64,000 bases of DNA from Atopobium sp. oral taxon 810 str. F0209 (GTDB lineage: Bacteria; Actinomycetota; Coriobacteriia; Coriobacteriales; Atopobiaceae): contig NZ_KE952949.1 in the NCBI RefSeq assembly GCF_000466405.1, positions 77,498-141,497 on the forward strand, in the 5' to 3' direction. The stretch's first letter is position 1. Every line of letters begins with the position of its first letter. A program made the translations under genes and the position numbers. Of this stretch, positions 8,187-16,472 are shown one piece after another. The notes under the pieces are model-generated. The model did no database searches. It was not told where the DNA came from and worked only from the letters and a program-made list of their open reading frames with translations.

Positions 8187-9167
8187 ATGAATCTTGATCA
8201 AGCTCGAGATGATTTTTTGGGCTATCTCACTATTGAGCAGGGAAGCTCACGCAATACTACTGCCTCCTATGGTCGTGACTTGCAGCGCTATGTCGACTAT
8301 CTTGCCAAGCAAAACATCACGGCTCCGGATTCTGTTAAACGTGCAGATGTGGAGACCTATATTGCTACGCTTTCAGATGAGGGCTATGCAGCGCGTTCCA
8401 TTGATCGAGCCGTATCGGCCATCCGTAGCTTTCACCGCTTTATGGTGGCTGATCAAATTTGTGAAACATTGCCGACAGCAGATCTACCTGCACCTAAGGC
8501 TCCACTTCACCTACCCGATGTGGTGTCGCGCGAGCGCATGGCACGTCTTTTAGATGAGCAAAACTTTGAGGTGACACCACGTCCAGGCGAGAAGGAAGAG
8601 TCTTTGCGTTTCCGCAAACGAGTTGCCTGTGGTCTGCGTGACAAAGCAATGCTTGAGCTGCTATATGGTTGTGGTTTGCGTGTCTCGGAACTCTGCGGAC
8701 TCGACCGGCGGACAGTCTTTCTGGATGATGAGCTGCTGCGTGTCTTTGGCAAGGGTTCAAAGGAACGCGTTGTTCCCATTATGGGAGCAGCTGCACGAGC
8801 GCTTGTGCGCTATTTGCAGGATGGACGTCCCGTGCTGGAGGGTAATCGCAGTGGAGATGCCATTTTTCTCTCTACAAGAGGAACGCGCATTACGCGCCAG
8901 GCGGTGTTTTCGATAGTGGCAGAGGCGGGGGAGCGTGCAGGCATTCCGACTCCCGAAGGTGTTGATGGAAAGCGTCATGGTTTGCATCCGCATACATTGC
9001 GTCACAGCTTTGCAACGCATTTGTTGGAAGGTGGTGCGGACTTGCGCGTTGTGCAGGAGTTGCTGGGACATGCGTCGGTTTCGACGACGCAGCTATATAC
9101 CCATGTCGACCGTACTCATCTGCGCGAAGTGTATCTTGAGGCTCACCCTCGAGCGCATATTAGCTAG
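8187..9167 (+). CDS. xerD: Tyrosine recombinase XerD/XerC family
   Basis: Xer recombinases resolve chromosome dimers at dif. The 326 residues contain an N-terminal SAM-like core-binding domain (about 1-100, with GSSRNTTASYGRDLQRYVDYL) and a catalytic domain. Visible catalytic residues are Arg in ELLYGCGLRVSELCGL, Lys in VFGKGSKERVVP, His/Arg in HPHTLRHSFATHLLEGGADL, His in ELLGHASVSTTQLYTHV and the nucleophile Tyr in QLYTH. An extra hydrophilic loop (TPRPGEKEESLRFRKR) makes it about 25 residues longer than E. coli XerD. Start ATG 8187 has a rather distant GGGAGG. As a lone chromosomal gene it is more likely the housekeeping recombinase than a phage integrase. Confidence 0.9.
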   Translation: MNLDQARDDFLGYLTIEQGSSRNTTASYGRDLQRYVDYLAKQNITAPDSVKRADVETYIATLSDEGYAARSIDRAVSAIRSFHRFMVADQICETLPTADLPAPKAPLHLPDVVSRERMARLLDEQNFEVTPRPGEKEESLRFRKRVACGLRDKAMLELLYGCGLRVSELCGLDRRTVFLDDELLRVFGKGSKERVVPIMGAAARALVRYLQDGRPVLEGNRSGDAIFLSTRGTRITRQAVFSIVAEAGERAGIPTPEGVDGKRHGLHPHTLRHSFATHLLEGGADLRVVQELLGHASVSTTQLYTHVDRTHLREVYLEAHPRAHIS

Positions 9168-9278
9168 TTTTTTTGAGCTGTACTATGGCTTTATGGCGGT
9201 GCAATAGCGCCGCTCTGCTTCACACAATTTCTGCTTCACAAAAGCGCACTCACAAAAAACGTGCTCATCATTCGATAA

Positions 9279-9632
9279 AGGGTGCTTTATGAACCCGTTG
9301 TCTTCCATTTAATGCAGACGGTTCAAAACCGTACCAAACAGCTCGAGAAAGTGCAGGTAAATTTTCTTCCGAGGGTGCATCTTGAACCCGATGCAAGCAG
9401 AAGGGTGCTTATTGAACCGCCTGCAGGTAAAAAGGTGCTTCTTGAACCCGATGCATAACGTTTTCCACAGAAGGTTCAAAAGCGTACCAAGTGTGTGGAG
9501 AAACCCCAGATAAAAAATGGCGCGAGGGTGTTTATTGAACCGCCTGCAGGGAAAAGGGCGCTTATTGAACCCGTTGTGGGCAAAAGGGTGTTTTGTGAAC
9601 CGCCTATGGGAAGGTACAGCTGGAAGGGTGCA
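9279..9632. repeat. Nested tandem repeat array (30-bp units in 153-bp super-units)
   Basis: Degenerate units with consensus GGGTGCTTATTGAACC start (GGG position) at 9280, 9373, 9403, 9433, 9526, 9556, 9586 and 9626. Within triplets the step is exactly 30 bp, and the two triplets are 153 bp apart. Each triplet is preceded by a second repeat type containing the inverted core GGTTCAAAA followed by CGTACC (9320 and 9473). No coding frame is convincing on either strand. The array lies between xerD and mraZ, in an 851-bp gap. Confidence 0.8.
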
Positions 9633-9852
9633 CGGCGGAGCTGGCTGCGACGGTGCATAATGCGTGGCTGGGCACAAAATGTGAGAACGGTTACAGGTAC
9701 ACCATTAAATCTCCACATTGAGAAAAATAAATTTTGCATTGAATTTCTTGTGGTTATCACAAATGCATTCCACTACATATAGTGGTTTAAAAAATTGAAA
9801 GTACTTTCTTTTTAAGAAAGCGCAGGATGTGACTGACACTAATTCTCAATTT

Positions 9853-9877
9853 CCCGACGGCATTTTTGCCGTTCGGG
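9853..9877 (+). terminator. Strong hairpin upstream of mraZ
   Basis: CCCGACGGCA and TGCCGTTCGGG pair with one bulged base around a T-rich loop. It could terminate readthrough from the xerD side. The downstream sequence GCGCTTTAG lacks a clean T run, so a terminator function is uncertain. Confidence 0.4.
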
Positions 9878-9900
9878 GCGCTTTAGTAGCTTTCGGCATA

Positions 9901-9930
9901 AAAATGTCTAATTGTGTCGAAAAGTGTCGC
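9901..9930 (+). promoter_or_regulatory. Candidate MraZ operator: three 10-bp phased repeats
   Basis: Three consecutive 10-mers, AAAATGTCTA, ATTGTGTCGA and AAAGTGTCGC, share the core (A)GTGTCG at a strict 10-bp step, about 90 bp before mraZ. MraZ is known to autoregulate through short direct repeats spaced by one helical turn upstream of its own gene; the AAAGTG core matches what has been described for mollicutes. A TATAGT -10-like hexamer follows at 9941. Binding here is inferred from position and pattern. Confidence 0.6.
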
Positions 9931-10018
9931 TAATTCCCTCTATAGTATTGCCACGGCCCTTTTTGGGGCGAGTGTTTGTTGTTGAGAAGAACAGTGACGT
10001 GTTAGAAGGGAGGCTCAG

Positions 10019-10450
10019 ATGTATCTCACTGGTTCCAAGCGTGCAAACCTTGATTCCAAGTGCCGTCTGACCCTTCAGGCTGACTATCGCCGCGATTTTC
10101 CTGACGGCAAAATCAAGCTCGTTCCCGTTCAGGGCGCATTGTACGGATTCACTCTTGAGGGCTATGTCAGCTGGGTCACCGGCGTCTGCCCCAACGCGAG
10201 CGATCCCAAAAGCGCCGACGCCCGTCGTGCCCGTGCGCTCAATTCTCATGCTGTTGAGGTCGACATTGATGCCGCTGGCCGCATTAGCGTGGGCAAGTCG
10301 AGCGAGCACGACCGCGAACGTCTTGGTCTAAAGCGCGAGGTTGTGATTGCTGGTAACGGCGATCACTTCGAGATTTGGGATGCTGCCCGTTGGGATCAGT
10401 TGCAGGCGGATGCAGAGGACGAGGAATTTGAAGCATATCTCTTTGGCTAA
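10019..10450 (+). CDS. mraZ: Transcriptional regulator MraZ
   Basis: MraZ is the DNA-binding autoregulator of the division and cell-wall cluster. The 143 residues contain two SpoVT/AbrB-like halves. The first runs LTGSKRANLDSKCRLTLQADYRRDF and the second has VEVDIDAAGRISVGKSSEHDRERLGL, followed by VVIAGNGDHFEIWDAARW, the family hallmark. Start ATG 10019 has GGGAGG about 6 bp upstream. It is the first gene of the dcw operon, 39 bp before rsmH; the 10-bp repeats upstream are its likely operator. Confidence 0.95.
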   Translation: MYLTGSKRANLDSKCRLTLQADYRRDFPDGKIKLVPVQGALYGFTLEGYVSWVTGVCPNASDPKSADARRARALNSHAVEVDIDAAGRISVGKSSEHDRERLGLKREVVIAGNGDHFEIWDAARWDQLQADAEDEEFEAYLFG

Positions 10451-10489
10451 TCCAAGGTTGTATGTTTTGCCGCTGAAGGAGTGAAGGTT

Positions 10490-11449
10490 TTGACAGAAGA
10501 ATATCGACACGTACCCGTGATGCTAAACGAAGTCCTCGCCGTGCTTGATCCCAAAGCAGGGGATGTAGTTTGTGATTGCACGCTTGGGGGAGCAGGGCAT
10601 AGTGTCAAGCTTGCCGAGCGTATTGCACCTGATGGACTTTCAATTGGCATCGATCAGGATGATGCAGCACTTGCTGCAGCAACCGAGCGCTTTGATACTG
10701 AGGTGCCGGAAGCTGAGCGCATCTTTCTCAAGGGCAACTTTGACGAGATGGATAGCTTGCTGCTTAAAGCTGGAGTTCCCGGAGTAGATTGTTTCCTCTT
10801 TGACTTGGGAGTTTCTTCTCCGCAACTTGACGTTCCCGAGCGTGGCTTTAGCTACCACGAGGACGCACCACTTGATATGCGCATGGATCCGGAAAACAAT
10901 CCAAAAAACGCAGCAGAGGTCATCAACACTACAAACGAATCCGACCTCGCCCGGATCCTCCGCGTATATGGGGACGAACGCTTTGCCAAACGTATTGCTC
11001 ACGAGATTTGCAAACGGAGGGAACAGGCGCCAATTGAGACGACGCTTCAGCTGGTAGATGTTATCAAGTCAGCAATTCCTGCAGCAGCGCGCCGCAGTGG
11101 TGGACATCCTGCGCGTAAGACCTTCCAAGCGTTGCGCATCGAGGTAAATCATGAACTGGATGCACTCGAGCAGGGCCTGCGCGCGGCAGTTCGTTGGGCT
11201 AATCCTGGTGGCCGCATCTGTGTGATTTCGTATCACTCACTTGAGGATCGTATCGTCAAGCATGTGTTTGCCGAGTACTCACATGACAACACGCCGCCTG
11301 ATATTCCGATTTCGACTTACGTGCCGATACTCAAAGTCACGACCCGCAAGCCCCTCATCGCCACTGACGAGGAGGTTGCCCAGAACGCGAGGGCAAGAAG
11401 CGCGCTTCTTAGAGCCGCTCTCAAGCTCGACGAGAAGGGCAAGGTATAG
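10490..11449 (+). CDS. rsmH: 16S rRNA (cytosine(1402)-N4)-methyltransferase
   Basis: RsmH (MraW) N4-methylates C1402 in the decoding centre of 16S rRNA with SAM. The 319-residue product has the N-terminal HVPVMLNEVL, the SAM loop VVCDCTLGGAGHS, LFDLGVSSPQLDVPERGFSY with LDMRMD, and the C-terminal FQALRIEVNHELDALEQGL and ISYHSLEDRIVKHVF blocks. A TTG start at 10490 is chosen because AAGGAG ends 8 bp before it; the alternative in-frame GTG at 10481 overlaps that ribosome site. It sits in its standard place after mraZ. Confidence 0.95.
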   Translation: MTEEYRHVPVMLNEVLAVLDPKAGDVVCDCTLGGAGHSVKLAERIAPDGLSIGIDQDDAALAAATERFDTEVPEAERIFLKGNFDEMDSLLLKAGVPGVDCFLFDLGVSSPQLDVPERGFSYHEDAPLDMRMDPENNPKNAAEVINTTNESDLARILRVYGDERFAKRIAHEICKRREQAPIETTLQLVDVIKSAIPAAARRSGGHPARKTFQALRIEVNHELDALEQGLRAAVRWANPGGRICVISYHSLEDRIVKHVFAEYSHDNTPPDIPISTYVPILKVTTRKPLIATDEEVAQNARARSALLRAALKLDEKGKV

Positions 11450-11502
11450 CAACTCCGACCCTCGGGTCGTCTTGCAAGGTGTTATTGCACTATCGCAGCA
11501 TA

Positions 11503-11578
11503 AATGAAGTACTACGCAACAGCACAAAGTAGAACGAAGCTTAAACGCACTACCAACGCAGTACCAATGAAGTACTAC
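11503..11578 (+). repeat. Direct repeat upstream of ftsL
   Basis: AATGAAGTACTAC occurs at 11503-11515 and 11566-11578, 63 bp apart, followed each time by a CGCAAC-like segment. It sits in the 178-bp gap between rsmH and ftsL, which has no gene. GAGAGCTGAAGCTCTC just downstream (about 11594) is an inverted repeat. Confidence 0.6.
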
Positions 11579-11627
11579 CGCAACACAAACGATGGAGAGC
11601 TGAAGCTCTCAGATAGGAAGCAGAACA

Positions 11628-12101
11628 ATGGTTTATGAGGGGGCCGAGGCACTTCGTCTCGAAGGCGCACAAGTACGTAGTGCGCGCCCCTACGGCGCAC
11701 CAGTTGCTGCCCCCTCCTTCGAGGTTTACGAAGGTGGTGGTCTCGACGCTCGTGCCCGTCAGGGAGTCGATTCTACATTCATCTCTCGTGTGCGCATGGT
11801 TGCCATTGTGGTGCTTGCCGTTGTTATTGTGGGAGCATTTCGTGTAGCTCTATCTGCGGCAACGGTGAATTCACTTCAGGCTAGTTTAGGCTTGCGGAGC
11901 AAGGTTGAGAGTTTGCAAAACATGAATGCTAAACTTGAGATTGAACGTTCAGTAGAGTCTTCCTCACAACGTATTATTGCGATTGCAACTCAGAATTACG
12001 GCATGGTATACGCCAGCGATGTGGATACCATCAGGCTTGATCACAAAAGCACAGATACAAGCAGCGCAATCTCTGAAGCCTCGAGTAAAGTCGAGTCCTA
12101 A
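11628..12101 (+). CDS. ftsL: FtsL-like bitopic division protein
   Basis: The 157-residue product sits exactly where ftsL is expected, between rsmH and ftsI, and has its topology: a cytoplasmic N-terminus of about 56 residues, one membrane segment (about 57-78, MVAIVVLAVVIVGAFRVAL) and an extracytoplasmic coiled coil (LRSKVESLQNMNAKLEIERS) ending with a Ser-rich tail. FtsL works with FtsB/DivIC and FtsQ to activate FtsWI. The sequence itself is poorly conserved, so the name rests mainly on topology and position. The N-terminal tail holds SFEVYEGGG, closely matched in the FtsW C-terminal tail. Start ATG 11628 has AGGAAG upstream. Confidence 0.8.
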   Translation: MVYEGAEALRLEGAQVRSARPYGAPVAAPSFEVYEGGGLDARARQGVDSTFISRVRMVAIVVLAVVIVGAFRVALSAATVNSLQASLGLRSKVESLQNMNAKLEIERSVESSSQRIIAIATQNYGMVYASDVDTIRLDHKSTDTSSAISEASSKVES

Positions 12102-12102
12102 G

Positions 12103-13890
12103 ATGGCCCGCTCGAGGGGTCGAGGCTTCGGGGATGTACCCGGAGCCTCTTATGATGAGGCTCGCCGCAATCGTGAAGAAAAGCGTCGCCAGCGCTTTGG
12201 ATCGCAAGGTCAGGGTGCGACCGATTATGGCTTTGCTATTATCTTTCGCTGGTTTTTAGCGGTGGCTATTGTGGTTGCCGCGCGTCTACTTATTTTGCAA
12301 GTGATTGATGCTCCCAAGCTTGCGGCTACAGGCAAGGCGCAGCGTACCAATACCATTGCACTGCATGCCAAGCGCGGCACTATCTACGATCGCAATGGTA
12401 ATGTGCTTGCGGTGAGCGAAGACTGCAAAACCATCTATGCCAATCCTAAAGAAATATCTGATGTACGCAAAGCTGCTCGTGCGTTGGCAAAGGTGTTTGG
12501 CGGCATGTCTTCGGACTATATTCCCAAACTGCGCCAAGATGCGAGTTTTGTCTATGTGCGTCGTCAGGTTGATACCAAGCTTGCAAAAGAGCTTCAGACC
12601 GAACTTAAAAAAAACAAGCTCACAGGCATTTACTTTCTCGATGACACTAAACGTGTCTATCCCTACAAAGGGGTGGCGAGTCAGGTACTTGGTGTTGTCG
12701 GCGTAGATGGGGAAGGTCTTTCAGGCCTTGAACTTTACTATGAAGACATTCTGCATGGCAGCGATGGTGAGATGATTATGGAGCGCGGCCTGTATGGCGA
12801 GCCCATTGCAGGTGCTACTGCCGAGATTACGCCTGCCAAAAATGGTGCTGACATCATGATTGGTCTTGATATCAATATCCAGCAGGTTGCCGAAGAACAA
12901 ATTACTGAGGCAGTCAAGACCTATACCGCTGATTCTGGCTCGGTTATGGTGACCGATCCGACAACGGGGGAAATCCTTGCTGCTTGCTCGACACCCCTTC
13001 TTGATTTGACGGACCTTTCGGAGGCAGAAGCTGCAGCCTATACCTTGCGTCCAGTCACTAGCTCATACGAGCCGGGTTCGATTTTTAAAGTTCTTACCGC
13101 TGCTATCGGTGTTGATAACAAGTTAATGGAAGACACAAGTACCTGGACAGTGCCTGCTGAGGTCAAGGTAGGCGACAATTATGTTACCGATGTCGATAAC
13201 CGTGACTATACAATGACCATGAGTCTCCGCGAGATTATGCGTCGCTCGTCTAATACTGGTATGGCTCTCATTGGTCAGCAGGTCATCGGTCCCAAGCGTT
13301 TCTCGCAAGGTGTTGATGATTTCCATATTGGCCATAAAACTGGTATTGACTATCCCGGTGAAACCAAAGGCATTGTGAAAACAATGAAGCAATACGACGG
13401 CTCTACTCTGGGCAATATGGCCTTTGGTCAAGGTCTTGCCATTCCTATGGTGCAAATGGTTGAGGCGGTGGGCTCTGTTGCCAACGGCGGCACGCTCTAT
13501 ACTCCTCATTTTCTCAAGACCAAAGATGACAAAGAGGTGGAGTGGAAGAGTCATGGCAAATCTGTCTCATCCAAGACTTGTGCCATGGTGACCGATATCA
13601 TGCGTACCGTTGTCGATGAAGGCACAGCAATGGATGGTGATGTTGAAGGTTACGATGTCGCAGCAAAAACGGGTACAGGCCAGCAGGTGACCGAAGATGG
13701 ATCTGGCTACAAGCCTGATAGTTTTGTGTCTTCCCTTATCGGTTTTGCAAATGCTAGTGACCCTCGAGTTTTGGTCTATGTAGGTCTTAACGGTACGGGA
13801 TATCACGGCTCCGCAGCAGGACCTGCATTCTCGGCTATCATGAGTGAAGCACTTTCTGACATGGGAGTCAGACCGGCGAGTGATGAATAG
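12103..13890 (+). CDS. ftsI: Division-specific peptidoglycan transpeptidase FtsI (PBP3-like)
   Basis: FtsI is the class B penicillin-binding protein that crosslinks septal peptidoglycan with FtsW. The 595 residues comprise a basic cytoplasmic tail, one membrane anchor (about 47-66), a dimerisation domain (RGTIYDRNGNVLA) and the transpeptidase domain. The active-site motifs are readable: SxxK in EPGSIFKVL, SxN in RRSSNTGM and KTGTGQ. ATG 12103 follows the ftsL stop by one base; an in-frame upstream extension inside ftsL is not credible. There is no PASTA domain. Normally murE follows, but here murF is next. Confidence 0.94.
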   Translation: MARSRGRGFGDVPGASYDEARRNREEKRRQRFGSQGQGATDYGFAIIFRWFLAVAIVVAARLLILQVIDAPKLAATGKAQRTNTIALHAKRGTIYDRNGNVLAVSEDCKTIYANPKEISDVRKAARALAKVFGGMSSDYIPKLRQDASFVYVRRQVDTKLAKELQTELKKNKLTGIYFLDDTKRVYPYKGVASQVLGVVGVDGEGLSGLELYYEDILHGSDGEMIMERGLYGEPIAGATAEITPAKNGADIMIGLDINIQQVAEEQITEAVKTYTADSGSVMVTDPTTGEILAACSTPLLDLTDLSEAEAAAYTLRPVTSSYEPGSIFKVLTAAIGVDNKLMEDTSTWTVPAEVKVGDNYVTDVDNRDYTMTMSLREIMRRSSNTGMALIGQQVIGPKRFSQGVDDFHIGHKTGIDYPGETKGIVKTMKQYDGSTLGNMAFGQGLAIPMVQMVEAVGSVANGGTLYTPHFLKTKDDKEVEWKSHGKSVSSKTCAMVTDIMRTVVDEGTAMDGDVEGYDVAAKTGTGQQVTEDGSGYKPDSFVSSLIGFANASDPRVLVYVGLNGTGYHGSAAGPAFSAIMSEALSDMGVRPASDE

Positions 13891-13904
13891 CGCAAGGAGT
13901 GCCG

Positions 13905-15365
13905 ATGCTAGATTTGAACGTTGCAGATATTGCGGCTGCAACTGCTGCAACTATAGTGTGTGGAGATACAGACAAGCAGGTCACAGCAGTAGAAACAGAT
14001 TCGCGCCGCGTAGCGGCGGGGATGCTTTTGGTTTGCTTTCCTGGTGAGCATGTTGATGGCAATGATTTTGCTGCATCTGCAGTAAAAGCAGGCGCTGCTG
14101 CTATCGCTTTGACACGTGAACCTACATTCGATCTTGTGGCTGCAGCTCAGAGTGCCTCCTGTGCGCTCCTGCGCGTTGCGGATGATGACCCTACAGAATT
14201 TATGCTACGTCTGGCCGAGGCGTGGCGTCTTCGCAACCCCCAATGGGCTGTTGTAGGCGTAACGGGCTCGGTAGGTAAAACCACTACCAAAGATTTGCTA
14301 GCAGCGGGTCTCGGTGCTTGTTGGAAGACACATGCTACTGCAGGCAACTTTAATAATCTGATTGGCCTGCCCCTCACCTTGCTTTCGGCTGATCCCAGCG
14401 ATGAAGTTGTGGTTTGTGAGATGGGCATGAATCACAAAGGCGAGCTTTCGCGTCTTACCAAAGTAGCGCGTCCAACTGTTGCTTTGATTACCAATGTTGG
14501 TACGAGTCACATTGGCCTGTTGGGTAGCCGCGAAAATATTGCACGCGCCAAAGCAGAAATTATCGAAGGTCTCCGGCCCAGCGCCGTGCTGCAGCATGTA
14601 TCAATCGGTGACGTGCAATCTTGTTTGGTTATGACCAGCGACAATGATTTTGCCCCCTTTATTGAAGAAGAGTTTTGCCGTCCTGCAGCAGTTGAGACGA
14701 GCTATGTTGGTGTAGGCGAGCAGAGCACCTTGAGCTGCAGCTCCATTGCTCTTGACGAGTTGGGGCGTCCTGAGTTTGATGTGAGCTTCCCCGATGGCGC
14801 TATACGCCACAGCAAGTTGCAGGTCCCTGGCGCGGCGGTTGTTTCTGATTATCTCCTTGCTCTTGCTATTGCCGAGCGCTTAGGTGCCAATAGAGATAGG
14901 GTCTGCTCTGCTATGGAGCACATGTCTGCTTCTCATATGCGCCTTGAGGTAGTTGGCGGTGGCGAGCAGCCCCGTCTTATTGATGACTCCTACAATGCTA
15001 GTCCCACCTCAATGGCAGCTGCTCTCGATGTACTTGCATCTCTTCCTTGCACCGGCAGGCGTATTGCAGTGTTGGGCGAGATGGGGGAGATGGGCGTTGA
15101 ATCTGCCCGTCTTCATGAGTACGTGGGCTGTTATGCAGCGGCGAAAAAACCTGACCTTATTGTGTGGGTTGGTACAAAAGATGCAGCCCTTATGCGCGAA
15201 GCGGCGCTCGTTATGGGGTTTTCTGATGACCGTATGGAATCTTTTTCTGATGCAGCAGCCGCGCTTACCACTATCAAGCCTATCCTTAATGCCAAAGACC
15301 TTGTTTTGGTGAAAGCCTCGCGTTCGGCAGGCCTTGATGCGTTTGTGAAAGGAGTACTTGCCTAA
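13905..15365 (+). CDS. murF: UDP-MurNAc-tripeptide:D-Ala-D-Ala ligase MurF
   Basis: MurF adds D-Ala-D-Ala to the UDP-MurNAc-tripeptide in the cytoplasm. The 486-residue product has the Mur ligase layout: an N-terminal substrate domain, ATP loop GVTGSVGKTTTKDLLAAGL, the TAGNFNNLIGLPLTLL block, VCEMGMNHKGELSRL and the C-terminal DDSYNASPTSMAAALDVL. ATG 13905 is preferred to a GTG at 13899 because AAGGAG overlaps that GTG and is well spaced for the ATG. It is 14 bp after ftsI; murE, which usually intervenes, is missing. Confidence 0.94.
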   Translation: MLDLNVADIAAATAATIVCGDTDKQVTAVETDSRRVAAGMLLVCFPGEHVDGNDFAASAVKAGAAAIALTREPTFDLVAAAQSASCALLRVADDDPTEFMLRLAEAWRLRNPQWAVVGVTGSVGKTTTKDLLAAGLGACWKTHATAGNFNNLIGLPLTLLSADPSDEVVVCEMGMNHKGELSRLTKVARPTVALITNVGTSHIGLLGSRENIARAKAEIIEGLRPSAVLQHVSIGDVQSCLVMTSDNDFAPFIEEEFCRPAAVETSYVGVGEQSTLSCSSIALDELGRPEFDVSFPDGAIRHSKLQVPGAAVVSDYLLALAIAERLGANRDRVCSAMEHMSASHMRLEVVGGGEQPRLIDDSYNASPTSMAAALDVLASLPCTGRRIAVLGEMGEMGVESARLHEYVGCYAAAKKPDLIVWVGTKDAALMREAALVMGFSDDRMESFSDAAAALTTIKPILNAKDLVLVKASRSAGLDAFVKGVLA

Positions 15366-16396
15366 TGTTTGGCAGTCCTGCATACCCTAGTTACCGAATC
15401 TTTTTAGCAACTGCTATTGCCGCAGTGGTTTCTATAGTGCTCATGCCGTTCTTTATCAAGCTGATGCATCACGAACATGTAGGACAGCAAATTCGTGCTG
15501 ACGGTCCTGGAACCCATCTTGTCAAACAGGGCACTCCAACGATGGGCGGCATTATTATTTTGCTTGCTGCCTTAGTAGCGACAGCTATTCAGGCGCATTG
15601 GACGCCTGGTCTCAAGCTTGCTGTAATTGCAACTTTGCTTACAGGCTCTTTGGGTCTGCTTGATGATATTGAGTCAGTGGCTCACAAACGCTCGCTCGGT
15701 TTGACTCCCGGCCAAAAGATGCTTGGGTTAGCTTTGATTTCACTGGGTTTTTGTACCCTTGCGGTGAATTTTTGTTATGTGCGTCCTACAGTGGAATTTC
15801 CAGGCGGTTTTACCATTGATTTAGGGGTATTGACTTCTCATTTTTTGATTTTTGGTAAATGGGTTCATTTCCCTTGGCTCTACCTTATCTTTGTATTCTT
15901 GCTTATGGCTGGTCTGTCCAATGCGGTCAATCTTACCGATGGTCTGGATGGCCTGGCTGGTGGCTGTTCGATGGTTGTTTTTTTGATTATGGCGCTGGTT
16001 GCTTTTTCATATGATGAAGCAAATCTTGCCGTTTTTGCAGGGTCTCTTGCTGGCGCTATTGTTGGTTTTCTCTGGTATAACTGCTATCCTGCTCAGATTT
16101 TTATGGGTGATACAGGTTCTTTAGGTCTAGGTGCCGCTTTTGCAGCTCTTGCGGTACTTACCAAAACCGAGGTGAGCTCGCTGGTCATGGGAGGTCTCTT
16201 TATCGTTGAGGCACTTTCAGTCATGATTCAGGTTGCGTCCTTCAAACTGACGGGAAAGCGTGTCTTTTTGATGGCTCCTCTTCATCACCATTTTGAAAAG
16301 AAGGGCTGGTCGGAGACCAAAGTTGTCATTCGTTTTTGGATTGTGTCTGCTGCTTTTGCAGCGCTTGGTTTTGCTCTGTACTTCCAGCTTCGCTAG
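15365..16396 (+). CDS. mraY: Phospho-N-acetylmuramoyl-pentapeptide transferase MraY
   Basis: MraY transfers phospho-MurNAc-pentapeptide to undecaprenyl phosphate, making lipid I at the inner face of the membrane. The 343 residues form about ten hydrophobic segments. Conserved blocks are GTPTMGGIIIL, LLDDIES, the active-site region NAVNLTDGLDGLAGG, QIFMGDTGSLGLGA and the loop MAPLHHHFEKKGWSE. The ATG overlaps the murF stop (TAATG), so translation is coupled. Length is normal for the family. Confidence 0.96.
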   Translation: MFGSPAYPSYRIFLATAIAAVVSIVLMPFFIKLMHHEHVGQQIRADGPGTHLVKQGTPTMGGIIILLAALVATAIQAHWTPGLKLAVIATLLTGSLGLLDDIESVAHKRSLGLTPGQKMLGLALISLGFCTLAVNFCYVRPTVEFPGGFTIDLGVLTSHFLIFGKWVHFPWLYLIFVFLLMAGLSNAVNLTDGLDGLAGGCSMVVFLIMALVAFSYDEANLAVFAGSLAGAIVGFLWYNCYPAQIFMGDTGSLGLGAAFAALAVLTKTEVSSLVMGGLFIVEALSVMIQVASFKLTGKRVFLMAPLHHHFEKKGWSETKVVIRFWIVSAAFAALGFALYFQLR

Positions 16397-16472
16397 GGCA
16401 GAGTAGAGAAAAAAAGAACTTGTAAGAGACGCGGTTTTAAGCGTCTGCTAGTTGCTGGGGGAGTCTTGCAAG

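Noticed and set aside
8187..9167. XerD-like gene as part of a mobile element
   Set aside because: No flanking repeats, att-like sites or cargo genes; sequence and place fit the housekeeping recombinase.
9279..9632. CRISPR-like array
   Set aside because: Units of about 30 bp follow each other directly without unique spacers, are degenerate, and no cas gene is in the window.
9309..9782. Frames of 94-122 codons across the 30-bp repeat array
   Set aside because: The products are repeats of the DNA unit (NKHPF-like or EPPAGKR-like) in frames on both strands, without ribosome sites; the 30-bp step being divisible by three keeps frames open.
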